A stretch of DNA of 64,000 nt from Clostridia bacterium (GTDB taxonomy: Bacteria; Bacillota; Clostridia; Oscillospirales; Acutalibacteraceae), in assembly GCA_017437005.1 (NCBI GenBank), contig JAFSBZ010000017.1:1-64000 (forward strand), written 5' to 3'. The notes under the pieces were generated by a model. The model worked only from the letters and a program-made list of their open reading frames with translations. It was not told the origin of the DNA and ran no database searches. The translations under genes were made by a program, and so were the position numbers. Within the stretch, counting starts at the first letter, position 1. Each line of letters begins with the position of its first letter. Shown here piece after piece: positions 17,918 through 25,848 of this stretch.

Positions 17918-19267
17918 TTAATGTACAGTTATATCATTTGCTGTAAACACCTTAATCTGATAAGCGCCGCTAAAGTAATCTACAATACCCTTAACGTCAA
18001 TAGTTTTGTTAAGATAGGCTGATTCAGTAATTAAATTGCCTGACTCATCGTAAAGAACTATTGTACGAACATCGATATATGTATCGCCAATCTTACAGGT
18101 AAGTGTCATAGCACCGTCTGAATTACCTCCGTTATTGGTGGTATATGCATCAACAACGGTAAGATTTTTCATAGATATTGAAGTGCTCATAGCAAGTTCT
18201 GCGTACTTAAAGGTTTTAACCGAAGTCTCTTCGCTGTCGAGTGATGACATAACGTCAAGATCTAACTCAGCAGTCGCAAAGGTTTCGGCAGATGTTTCAA
18301 GGTGAGCCGGAGCATTACCCTCGCTAATCATAATGGTATTGCTTGGATCATCTGGCTTCATCTCACGATACTTAAGGCCCGATACCTGCCACGTGCCGCC
18401 TGTTTCATAATATGTAACAGTACCAACAACACGAACACGATTGCCAACCTTTAATATGTTAAGCAACGCGCCTGTTTCATAACCGTAGTAAACCGACATA
18501 CCGTAGTACATATCGGTTTCGGCATCGTATTCCTCAACGTAAACCGAGTTGTTATTGTTATATGTAATAACGCCTTCAAACGCAACCTTAGCGTTATCGT
18601 AAAGAGCTATGTTGCTACGAAGATGCTTAAGGTCTACCTCGTAAGCATCACCATAGAAAAAGTCAGGATCCTTTTCACCCGAGAATACATTAAGCTTTTG
18701 CGCCTTGGCCTGCTGGAACGCATTGGTCATAGCATCGCCATAACGATCGGCTGTAGTACCACAAGAAATTGACAAACCATTTTGAACAAGCTCAAGATTT
18801 AAGCAACGGTATTCTGCATCACTTGACGGTTTGTACCAAACCCAAACCAAGTGTCTGCCACCGGTTGAGTCAACATTCCATTTATCGTTATCGGACTCTA
18901 CATAAATAGATACAGCCGATGAAAGCTTTTCTTTTGTGAAGTTAGAGGCCTTTTTGCCCCACTCTTCAATTTTACCGGTGGATTCGGGGGTATTTATACC
19001 CATATAACGAGCCTTTAAAGTACCATCATCACTAATATCGGTTGGTACAATAAAATGAGTTGTATCACCATCAATAAAGCTTTTAACAGTAACTTCTTGC
19101 TTTTTGGTGTTTGAATCCATCTTTAATTTTGTGTTGTCAACATAATCGACAACCTTTGCATTTGTTCCACCCTGAGTAGCGGAATTGTCCTTGCAGCCTG
19201 CAAAACAGGCTACAAGGATACAAATGACTAATAAAAGGGATAAAAGTTTGTTAAATGTTTTCATCAT
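17918..19267 (-). CDS. Staphylococcal-nuclease-like lipoprotein (thermonuclease domain plus OB folds)
   Basis: A 449-residue lipoprotein with lipobox CFAGC (Cys25). The SNase domain (about 58-205) keeps the core residues: IDGDT (calcium Asp pair and Thr), the Arg in ARYMGI, NTPES (the calcium Asp is Asn here, the Thr and catalytic Glu are kept) and the second Arg in GGRHLVW. Two further OB-like beta domains follow (about 215-310 and 350-449). The likely activity is calcium-dependent cleavage of DNA and RNA outside the cell. It starts 2 bases after the solute-binding protein gene without a clear ribosome site of its own, so it is translationally coupled to a transporter, an unusual pairing. 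Confidence 0.88.
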   Translation of the reverse strand: MMKTFNKLLSLLLVICILVACFAGCKDNSATQGGTNAKVVDYVDNTKLKMDSNTKKQEVTVKSFIDGDTTHFIVPTDISDDGTLKARYMGINTPESTGKIEEWGKKASNFTKEKLSSAVSIYVESDNDKWNVDSTGGRHLVWVWYKPSSDAEYRCLNLELVQNGLSISCGTTADRYGDAMTNAFQQAKAQKLNVFSGEKDPDFFYGDAYEVDLKHLRSNIALYDNAKVAFEGVITYNNNNSVYVEEYDAETDMYYGMSVYYGYETGALLNILKVGNRVRVVGTVTYYETGGTWQVSGLKYREMKPDDPSNTIMISEGNAPAHLETSAETFATAELDLDVMSSLDSEETSVKTFKYAELAMSTSISMKNLTVVDAYTTNNGGNSDGAMTLTCKIGDTYIDVRTIVLYDESGNLITESAYLNKTIDVKGIVDYFSGAYQIKVFTANDITVH

Positions 19268-19269
19268 AA

Positions 19270-20691
19270 TTAATATTCACACTCGTCAAGAGCTTCTTGG
19301 AATGCATCGTTGATAAGCTTATCAACTGCGGCATCATCTGCAGCATCGCCGCTCAAGCACTTAAGTAGCAATGCGCCTGCCTGCTCACGAGCCTTAGAAG
19401 AACCGTTAAATGCAGGTGAAACGAAGTAATCGTCACGGCCATCAATACCTACCTGTACGCACTTAGCAACAAGATATTCATATCCGTTACCCTTTTCAAG
19501 CCATGCCTTGTAGTTTTCGTTTTCTGTAACTGACTTAATAACAGGCATATAACCTGATGTCATTGAGAATTCAGCCTGGAATTCAATGTTTGTGCAAAGG
19601 AATTTTACAAACAACCAAGAAGCAAGTACCTGCTGATCGGTTGTGTTAGCGCCCTTTAAGATACAAAGGCTTGGACCCTGAGAGATAACTCTGCGATGCT
19701 CTTGATTGTACTGAGGAATTGTAGCAACACCTACTTCAAAAGCGTATGAACCGTCGGTAGTATCGTTGTTAGACATCTGGTAAGAAGCACCACCTGATGA
19801 GCCTACACACATATAGCAACGTGTATCGGTCTGCTCTACGAAAAGGTTAGATGTGTAAGAACCGTAAAGTTCCTGTGTGGTAAAGTAACCTTTTTTGTAC
19901 ATTTCACGAAGCTCTTTTACAAAAGCTTTGTTTTCGTCATTGTTAAAGAGGTATTGTCCGCCATTTTCAGCGCTTGTAAAGTCGGTTTCCATCTGCTCGC
20001 AAAGAGTGATGAACCAGTTGTCTTCAGCGTCATAGCCGAGCGGATAACATTCAGGATCAATTTCCTTTATCTTTGCGCATACATCCCAAAGCTCATCCCA
20101 AGAGGTAGGAACCTTAAGACCGTTTTCATCAAAGAATGTTTTGTCGTAGTAAAGAACCTCTGTAGATTTGTTAAGAGGCATGGTGTACATTTGATTGTCA
20201 CCATAAACAAGACCTTCGTTGTAATAGCTTTCAATAAAGTCATTCTTCTGAGCATCGGTAAGACCTATAATTTCTTCACCGTCACCAATTTTGATATCGC
20301 TGTTAATGAGGTTATCAAGAGTAACAACCGATTTTGCAATATTGTACATAGCAACGTGGTCAGGATAGCAATAAGCAATGTTTGGCTGTGTACCACCGGC
20401 GATTTCGGTGTTTATCTGACCGTTAATATCGCCCCAACCACCTGCTGACTGGTGTGTGATGTTGATGTTTGGATAAATTTTGTTAAACTCCTCAATGTAG
20501 GTGTTAAGAACTTCTTGAAGCTTTGCACCCATTGTGTGAGTAAAGGTAATGTCAACTGTTTCTTCTGTGTTGAAGCCCTCGGTTGGTACAACAAAAGCGT
20601 TGTTAGCATTGTTGCCGCCGCAGCCTGCAAGCGAAAACATACCAAGTGTCATAATAACAGTCAACATTATTGCTATAATCTTTTTAACCAT
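19270..20691 (-). CDS. ABC transporter solute-binding lipoprotein (CUT1 / UgpB-like)
   Basis: A 473-residue substrate-binding protein with lipobox LAGC (Cys about 24). It has the family 1 layout: EEFNKIYPNI near residue 65, NKSTEVLYYDKTFFDENGL (about 170-190), WDELWDVCAKIKE, and a GYMPV segment near the C-terminus. This class normally binds oligosaccharides or glycerol phosphate compounds. Because a nuclease gene is joined to it by a 2-base gap, the ligand here may be a nucleic-acid product; that is inference. Confidence 0.88.
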   Translation of the reverse strand: MVKKIIAIMLTVIMTLGMFSLAGCGGNNANNAFVVPTEGFNTEETVDITFTHTMGAKLQEVLNTYIEEFNKIYPNINITHQSAGGWGDINGQINTEIAGGTQPNIAYCYPDHVAMYNIAKSVVTLDNLINSDIKIGDGEEIIGLTDAQKNDFIESYYNEGLVYGDNQMYTMPLNKSTEVLYYDKTFFDENGLKVPTSWDELWDVCAKIKEIDPECYPLGYDAEDNWFITLCEQMETDFTSAENGGQYLFNNDENKAFVKELREMYKKGYFTTQELYGSYTSNLFVEQTDTRCYMCVGSSGGASYQMSNNDTTDGSYAFEVGVATIPQYNQEHRRVISQGPSLCILKGANTTDQQVLASWLFVKFLCTNIEFQAEFSMTSGYMPVIKSVTENENYKAWLEKGNGYEYLVAKCVQVGIDGRDDYFVSPAFNGSSKAREQAGALLLKCLSGDAADDAAVDKLINDAFQEALDECEY

Positions 20692-20743
20692 AGCGTTTTC
20701 AATCCTTTCTGTTTTTAAAATATAATAAACACTTTCGTGTTAA

Positions 20744-21631
20744 TTAACCCTTAATACCGCTTCGGCTAACACCCTGCATAATGTACTTACGCAAGAACAA
20801 GAATACAAGGAACAATGGTGCCGAAACAATTGCAACCGCTGCCATTTGTACAGGGTAATTTGCCTGACCTGTGGTATCGGTAAATGCGTTACGCAAGCCG
20901 TTGGTAATCATCTGGTGAGCCGGGTCGTTTGCAACAAGCTTTGGCCAGATATATGAGTTCCAAGCACCCATCATCTTAAGAATTGTAATAGATATAAGTG
21001 TTGGAAGTGCCAGCGGTATCATTACTTTCCAAAGGTATTTCAAATCACTTGTACCGTCAACCTTTGCAGCCAAGTAAAGCTCGTTTGGTATTTGCATAAA
21101 GTTTTGACGGAGAAGATAAATATAAAACACACTAACAAGGAACGGTACAATAAGCGCTGTAAAGGTGTGCATCCAGTTAAGCTGATTAACTGTGATGTAG
21201 TTTGTAATTGTGAACAATTCGCCCGGAATCATCATTGTAGCAAGCAATGCGCCAAACAATGTTTCCTTACCTTTAAATTCAAGACGAGCAAATGCAAATG
21301 CCGAAAGCACGGTAATTACAAGGCTTACTAATGTGGATACAACACCTACGTAGAGTGTATTCATAAACAAATCGCCTAAGTTTGCCGTCTTGAACGCTTC
21401 TGAGTAGTTGCCCCACATAATTTCACGAGGCCAGAAGGTTGGTATTGCCTGACGGTATTCAGGCAAGGTTTTAAGAGAAGAAATAATCATCCAATAAAAT
21501 GGGAACAGGATGATTAACGCCATTATAAGCAAGAAGGCGTAGGTACCGGTCTTGCCCAAAGCCTTAAATACATTTTGTATGAAAGTTCTTTGTTTTATAT
21601 CTCTTTCCTGCATAACAGTTGTTGTAGACAT
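20744..21631 (-). CDS. ABC transporter permease (UgpE/MalG-like)
   Basis: A 295-residue protein with six membrane segments. The cytoplasmic coupling loop EAA motif is visible as ELYLAAKVDGTSDLKYLWK (about 195-215). It ends with the CUT1 C-terminal pattern FLFLRKYIMQGVSRSGIKG. It pairs with the permease directly upstream (12-base gap) and with the binding protein downstream. Confidence 0.92.
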   Translation of the reverse strand: MSTTTVMQERDIKQRTFIQNVFKALGKTGTYAFLLIMALIILFPFYWMIISSLKTLPEYRQAIPTFWPREIMWGNYSEAFKTANLGDLFMNTLYVGVVSTLVSLVITVLSAFAFARLEFKGKETLFGALLATMMIPGELFTITNYITVNQLNWMHTFTALIVPFLVSVFYIYLLRQNFMQIPNELYLAAKVDGTSDLKYLWKVMIPLALPTLISITILKMMGAWNSYIWPKLVANDPAHQMITNGLRNAFTDTTGQANYPVQMAAVAIVSAPLFLVFLFLRKYIMQGVSRSGIKG

Positions 21632-21643
21632 ATCGGCACCCCC

Positions 21644-22582
21644 TTAATAATGAACGTGCTTCTTAATAACTCTATTGTTAAATATCGTTACAAGAAGAAT
21701 GATTACGAACAGTATCAAGGCACCCGCACTCGCAAGACCCTGACGGTCCTTTTCGAGAGCATCGTAAACGAAACCAACCATTGTGTTAAGACGGCCTGCG
21801 TCGTCAGGTGGTCCCATCTTTTCGCCAAAAATACCAATAATACTTGAGTATTCCTTAAATCCACCGATAAAGCCTGTAATAATTACGTAGGCAAGCATTG
21901 GTGAAAGTAGCGGAATAGTAATGCGTGTAAGCACACGTGCCTTTGGTGTGCCGTCAACCTTAGCAGCATCATAATACTGCTTGTTTATACTTTGTAAGCC
22001 GCCAAGAAGAATCAAAATCTTAAATGGCAATGCATTCCATACAATGTATACTATCATAACCGCTATGTTTGCGGTATAGGTAGAACCCTGGTTAATCCAG
22101 CTTATCGGCTGGCCGCCAAAGAATTCTATAACATTGTTTATAATACCCCATGTATCTGCAATACCCTCGGCTGGGTTGTAGCCTACTATGTTAAACATTG
22201 TAGCAAACACCATACCAATAGCGATAGAGTTGGTAACGTAGGGTAAAAAGAATATCGTCTGCAAGGTTTTTTGCAGCGGCTTAATCGAATTAAGAGCAAC
22301 CGCTATAAGCAAAGCAAGTGTGGTAGAAATTGGAACTGTGGCTACGCAAAGGATAGCAGTAGTCTTAAGACAGTCTAAAAATTTCTTGTACTCTATTACC
22401 TTGAGAAAGTTGTCAATACCAAATTGGAATGTCGCGCCGCCCATAGCAGCCATATTACCGTAGCCGTTTAAAAACGCCATACGTAAGGTATTAAAGATAG
22501 GCCATACGGTAAATACAAGCAACAACAAAATGGCAGGTGACAAATAAAGCCATGCTTTCCATTGTTGTTTATTCTCAACCAT
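21644..22582 (-). CDS. ABC transporter permease (UgpA/MalF-like)
   Basis: A 312-residue protein with six membrane segments and an EAA loop (QYYDAAKVDGTPKARVLTRI, about 215-235). FLPYVTNSIAIGMV marks the core TMD. Its start overlaps the ATPase gene end by 8 bases, so the two are translated together. Confidence 0.92.
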   Translation of the reverse strand: MVENKQQWKAWLYLSPAILLLLVFTVWPIFNTLRMAFLNGYGNMAAMGGATFQFGIDNFLKVIEYKKFLDCLKTTAILCVATVPISTTLALLIAVALNSIKPLQKTLQTIFFLPYVTNSIAIGMVFATMFNIVGYNPAEGIADTWGIINNVIEFFGGQPISWINQGSTYTANIAVMIVYIVWNALPFKILILLGGLQSINKQYYDAAKVDGTPKARVLTRITIPLLSPMLAYVIITGFIGGFKEYSSIIGIFGEKMGPPDDAGRLNTMVGFVYDALEKDRQGLASAGALILFVIILLVTIFNNRVIKKHVHY

Positions 22583-23687
22583 TGTTCTTCACCTCAAAAT
22601 AAATGCGCTTTTCGGTCTCTTTATTAAAGAGGAAGAACTTATGAGGCTTAATATTGTACTTAACGGTAGCGACGGTAGTATCAACCTTGATATCCGAACT
22701 AATAATAGCGCGAACAACAGGGTTAACAGAGTTTTTGTGGCTTGATACAACGCTTGCATCACGACCCATAACCTCTACGTTGTTAAGATTACAGGTAAAC
22801 ACACCGTTTGTTGCAGGCTCTAAAGCCTCAGGACGAATACCTATGTAAACATTTTGATCTTCAACACCGTCAACACTCATCACAGCTTCGTCGCCTATGT
22901 AAACCTTACCGTCTAATACTTTACCCTCAAGCACGTTGATAGGTGGAGTACCAAGGAAGGTTGCAACAAACAAATTCTTTGGATCATCATATACATCCTG
23001 TGGTTTGCCAATCTGCTGAACAACGCCAAGCTTCATTACAACGATAACGTCAGAGATAGACATAGCTTCTTCCTGGTCGTGAGTAACGAAGATGGTTGTA
23101 ATGCCTGTTTCTTTTTGAATACGGCGAATCTCTTCACGGGTCTGCAAACGAAGGCGTGCGTCAAGGTTTGAAAGAGGCTCGTCAAGAAGCAATACTCTTG
23201 GCATTTTTACAAGTGCACGAGCAATTGCAACACGCTGCTGCTGACCGCCCGAAAGCTCGCTGGGCTTGCGGTCCATAAGCTCGTCAATCTGCACAAGCTT
23301 TGCGGCGTTTATAGCGCGCTCAAGCATTTCTTCTTTAGAAAGCTTATCCTTTCCTTTAAGGTTTTGCAGCGGGAACAAAATGTTCTGCTGAACCGTCATA
23401 TGTGGATAAAGAGCATAGTTTTGGAAAACGAGTCCTATACCGCGGTTTTCGGTTGAAAGCTCGGTTACGTCATCGTCACCAAAATAGATTTTACCGCTTG
23501 ACGGCTTCTGAAGACCACTTATCATATATAAAGTGGTGCTCTTTCCGCAGCCGGAAGGTCCAAGCAGGCCTACGAGCTGACCGTCTGGAATTTCAAATGT
23601 GAAATCGTTAACGGCAACTACTTCTTTACCCGCCTTTTTATCACGGCTTGGGAAAATTTTTGTCAGGTTTTCTAATACAACTTTCAT
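22575..23687 (-). CDS. ABC transporter ATP-binding protein (MsmK/UgpC/MalK type)
   Basis: A 370-residue ATPase with Walker A GPSGCGKST (about 41-49), Q-loop FQNYALYPHMT, signature LSGGQQQR, Walker B LLLDEPLSNLD and the switch His in THDQEEAM. The C-terminal TOBE-type regulatory domain (about 240-370) is typical of CUT1 ATPases. Such ATPases often serve several importers, but here the gene lies in an operon with its own permeases and binding protein. Confidence 0.95.
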   Translation of the reverse strand: MKVVLENLTKIFPSRDKKAGKEVVAVNDFTFEIPDGQLVGLLGPSGCGKSTTLYMISGLQKPSSGKIYFGDDDVTELSTENRGIGLVFQNYALYPHMTVQQNILFPLQNLKGKDKLSKEEMLERAINAAKLVQIDELMDRKPSELSGGQQQRVAIARALVKMPRVLLLDEPLSNLDARLRLQTREEIRRIQKETGITTIFVTHDQEEAMSISDVIVVMKLGVVQQIGKPQDVYDDPKNLFVATFLGTPPINVLEGKVLDGKVYIGDEAVMSVDGVEDQNVYIGIRPEALEPATNGVFTCNLNNVEVMGRDASVVSSHKNSVNPVVRAIISSDIKVDTTVATVKYNIKPHKFFLFNKETEKRIYFEVKNNG

Positions 23688-23744
23688 ATTGATTCCCTTT
23701 CATTATGAAAAATAATATATTAAATATGTAATTTAATAAACAAT

Positions 23745-24509
23745 TTAAAAGGTTGGCTTTTGAGCCTCGGAGGCATGTAGCTTTTTGGTGTATTCAACAA
23801 GTGCCTCACGGCTGTCAAATATTCTTTGACTTGCCATATCAACAGCCACCGTGCCCGCCATTACATCGTGAAGTAACGAATTTGTACGAGTGGTTGCAAG
23901 ACATATAATATGTGCTGCTAAAATAACCAATAATACAACAACGCTTATAACACCTATAGAATTAAAATAAACCATCATAAGTATATAAATCGGTATCATA
24001 AGCTCAATAGCAAATTTGCCAAGCACCGCGCGAATAAACAGTTGCAGGTTACTTACCTTAATTGACTCTTTATGCATAAGTGCTATACCAAAAACCTTTT
24101 TGCCAAGTGTTTGACCGTTGCCAAAAAATAGCGGTACCACAAACTCAACCAACACAACGCCAATTAAAACACCCAAGGTAATTATAAGAAGTGATAGATT
24201 TATAAACATATTATACGCATACACGGCGTCCATATCGGCAGCAAAGGCTTCTTCGGCCTGTAGCGCTCTGTCGTTATATTCCTTTCTTTCCGACTCGGTT
24301 AAGGCATTGTATTCCTCAAGCGTTAAATTAACCTCGTACTCGGTAGAATATTTGGTGTACGCCTGCTGATATGTGTTAAGATGTTTGTCGGTGTTAAATG
24401 CTACCGAAAGCAACGCTATTAAGCCTACTGCGATAATACTTACTATTATACCGTCAAAGATAGCGGCGATTATTCTTTTAGAAATGCTTGCTTTTTGTAA
24501 ACTAACCAT
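23745..24509 (-). CDS. RDD-family membrane protein
   Basis: A 254-residue protein with hydrophobic segments at about 14-34, 105-127, 165-190 and 190-210. KRIIAAIFDGIIVSI at the start and GQTLGKKVFGIALMH in the middle are RDD-type blocks, with a hydrophilic loop between. RDD proteins have no single known function; some affect ion transport. It is encoded between the nucleotidase-kinase fusion (16-base gap) and the ABC ATPase, and may be an accessory of the import operon. Confidence 0.8.
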   Translation of the reverse strand: MVSLQKASISKRIIAAIFDGIIVSIIAVGLIALLSVAFNTDKHLNTYQQAYTKYSTEYEVNLTLEEYNALTESERKEYNDRALQAEEAFAADMDAVYAYNMFINLSLLIITLGVLIGVVLVEFVVPLFFGNGQTLGKKVFGIALMHKESIKVSNLQLFIRAVLGKFAIELMIPIYILMMVYFNSIGVISVVVLLVILAAHIICLATTRTNSLLHDVMAGTVAVDMASQRIFDSREALVEYTKKLHASEAQKPTF

Positions 24510-24525
24510 TCTGCTACCTCCGCCG

Positions 24526-25638
24526 TCAAATCTTTAACCTGTCGCGGATTTCTTTTACGGCCTGCTCGGCACTTTCAAACTTAACGGTGTAATCACATAC
24601 CTGTGCGTTACGGGTTTCGACAGATATTGACAAAAGACGATTAGCCTTATCCTCGGTGCTGCAATCTTTTTCAAGTATAGCAGTAATAAGCTCTTTTCGG
24701 TCACGCTTAACATATATTGTTATTACGTGCGGAAACAGTGTTTTAAGTGCCATAGCGCCACATATGTCCATAACGGTAAGAACATTTTTGCCCGAATTTA
24801 ATATTTTTTCTACATCGTCCTTACGGCAACCGTAAAAATGGCCTGCATATGTGGTTGATTCACACAACCTACCGTCATCTACCATATTTTGAAAATCGCG
24901 CTCGGTAACATACTTATACCATCCGTCAGGATCATTTTCAGAACCCGGATTTGTACTGTAGCTTATAAGCTTCTCAAAAACATCGGTACCATTCATCAAT
25001 TCACGGGCAATATCATTTTTGCCGCTACCCGAAGGGCCAACCAAAACCACAATGCTTGGACTCTCGAGCGATATCTGCTCGGGCGCTGTGCTATAACTAT
25101 TGGCAATAATCTCAACAAATTTTAAAAATTCATCGTAGTTGTTTACCGCCATAATACCTGTAGCCGCTTGATTCCAAGGCCTACGCATAAGTATGGGGTA
25201 TGCTGCGTTTGAATTGAGTATGTTATGCAGCCCGTCATCAAACAAAATATCTACGTCAATTTTATCCTTACGTGAACCGATAAGTATATGGTCGCGTGGT
25301 ATTTCAGGGAAAACCTCTAAAATACGTTGATAACGTTGGCTCATATACTCGGGCCAAACGGCAGTAGAAATAAAAATCTCTGTAATTTGAGAAAGTTTTC
25401 TAACAAATTCCTGCGCGCCCTTTATTGGTGGCTGCGATGAAATAAAATCAGGATTGTCCATAAACTCAAATATAACGTCCGCGCGAGTGCCCGTACGACC
25501 CCAACGATCCACCTCATGTATTGTAAGCGGCGGGTCAAATTTATATTTTTCATTCGCCATACGAATAGCGTATGGTACACATTCAAGCAGAAGATCATCT
25601 ACATCAAGCGCTGTAGAAAGCCGAAAACTTCTGTTCAT
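24526..25638 (-). CDS. Fusion of 5'(3')-deoxyribonucleotidase (NT5C-like) and guanylate-kinase-like domain
   Basis: A 370-residue two-domain protein. The N-terminal part (about 1-180) is a HAD phosphatase with ALDVDDLL (Asp12/Asp14), ISTAVWP as motif II and DVDILFDDGLHNI as the acidic motif, as in NT5C deoxyribonucleotidases. The C-terminal part (about 195-370) follows guanylate kinase: P-loop GPSGSGKN at 201-208, HFYGCRKDDVEKIL and VLTVMDICGA. The Arg-rich STRxPRxGE loop that binds the GMP phosphate reads STNPGSENDPDG, and the residue after the P-loop Lys is Asn, so this half may be altered or only a binding domain. It is the first gene of the import operon, behind a promoter with a palindrome. 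Confidence 0.78.
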   Translation of the reverse strand: MNRSFRLSTALDVDDLLLECVPYAIRMANEKYKFDPPLTIHEVDRWGRTGTRADVIFEFMDNPDFISSQPPIKGAQEFVRKLSQITEIFISTAVWPEYMSQRYQRILEVFPEIPRDHILIGSRKDKIDVDILFDDGLHNILNSNAAYPILMRRPWNQAATGIMAVNNYDEFLKFVEIIANSYSTAPEQISLESPSIVVLVGPSGSGKNDIARELMNGTDVFEKLISYSTNPGSENDPDGWYKYVTERDFQNMVDDGRLCESTTYAGHFYGCRKDDVEKILNSGKNVLTVMDICGAMALKTLFPHVITIYVKRDRKELITAILEKDCSTEDKANRLLSISVETRNAQVCDYTVKFESAEQAVKEIRDRLKI

Positions 25639-25674
25639 ATATCAATCTCTTCCAATCTTAAAGTTTGCACTTTC

Positions 25675-25698
25675 ATACAATATACATTCATATTGTAT
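25675..25698. promoter_or_regulatory. Palindromic operator candidate at the import-operon promoter
   Basis: Nine-base perfect arms ATACAATAT and ATATTGTAT around the 6-base centre ACATTC. It overlaps the -10 and the expected transcription start of the minus-strand operon, the usual place for a repressor. No regulator gene lies beside it. Confidence 0.65.
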
Positions 25699-25725
25699 AA
25701 TATCATATTCGCTATTTATTAGCAA
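25697..25725 (-). promoter_or_regulatory. Promoter of the import operon
   Basis: On the minus strand TTGCTA, a 17-base spacer and TATTAT, about 60 bases before the fusion gene. Confidence 0.65.
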
Positions 25726-25773
25726 GTAATTTTTTGTGATTTTGCAAAAAACTATCGATTTTTGACAAAAGTC

Positions 25774-25802
25774 TTGTTATTATGCGACTTAGGCAGTATA
25801 AT
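25774..25802 (+). promoter_or_regulatory. Promoter of the secreted 5'-nucleotidase gene
   Basis: TTGTTA, a 17-base spacer and TATAAT, 47 bases before the gene start, back to back with the import-operon promoter. Confidence 0.65.
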
Positions 25803-25848
25803 ATCTTTGATTTTATTTTTATTATACAGCTTAACAAGGTGATTATAA

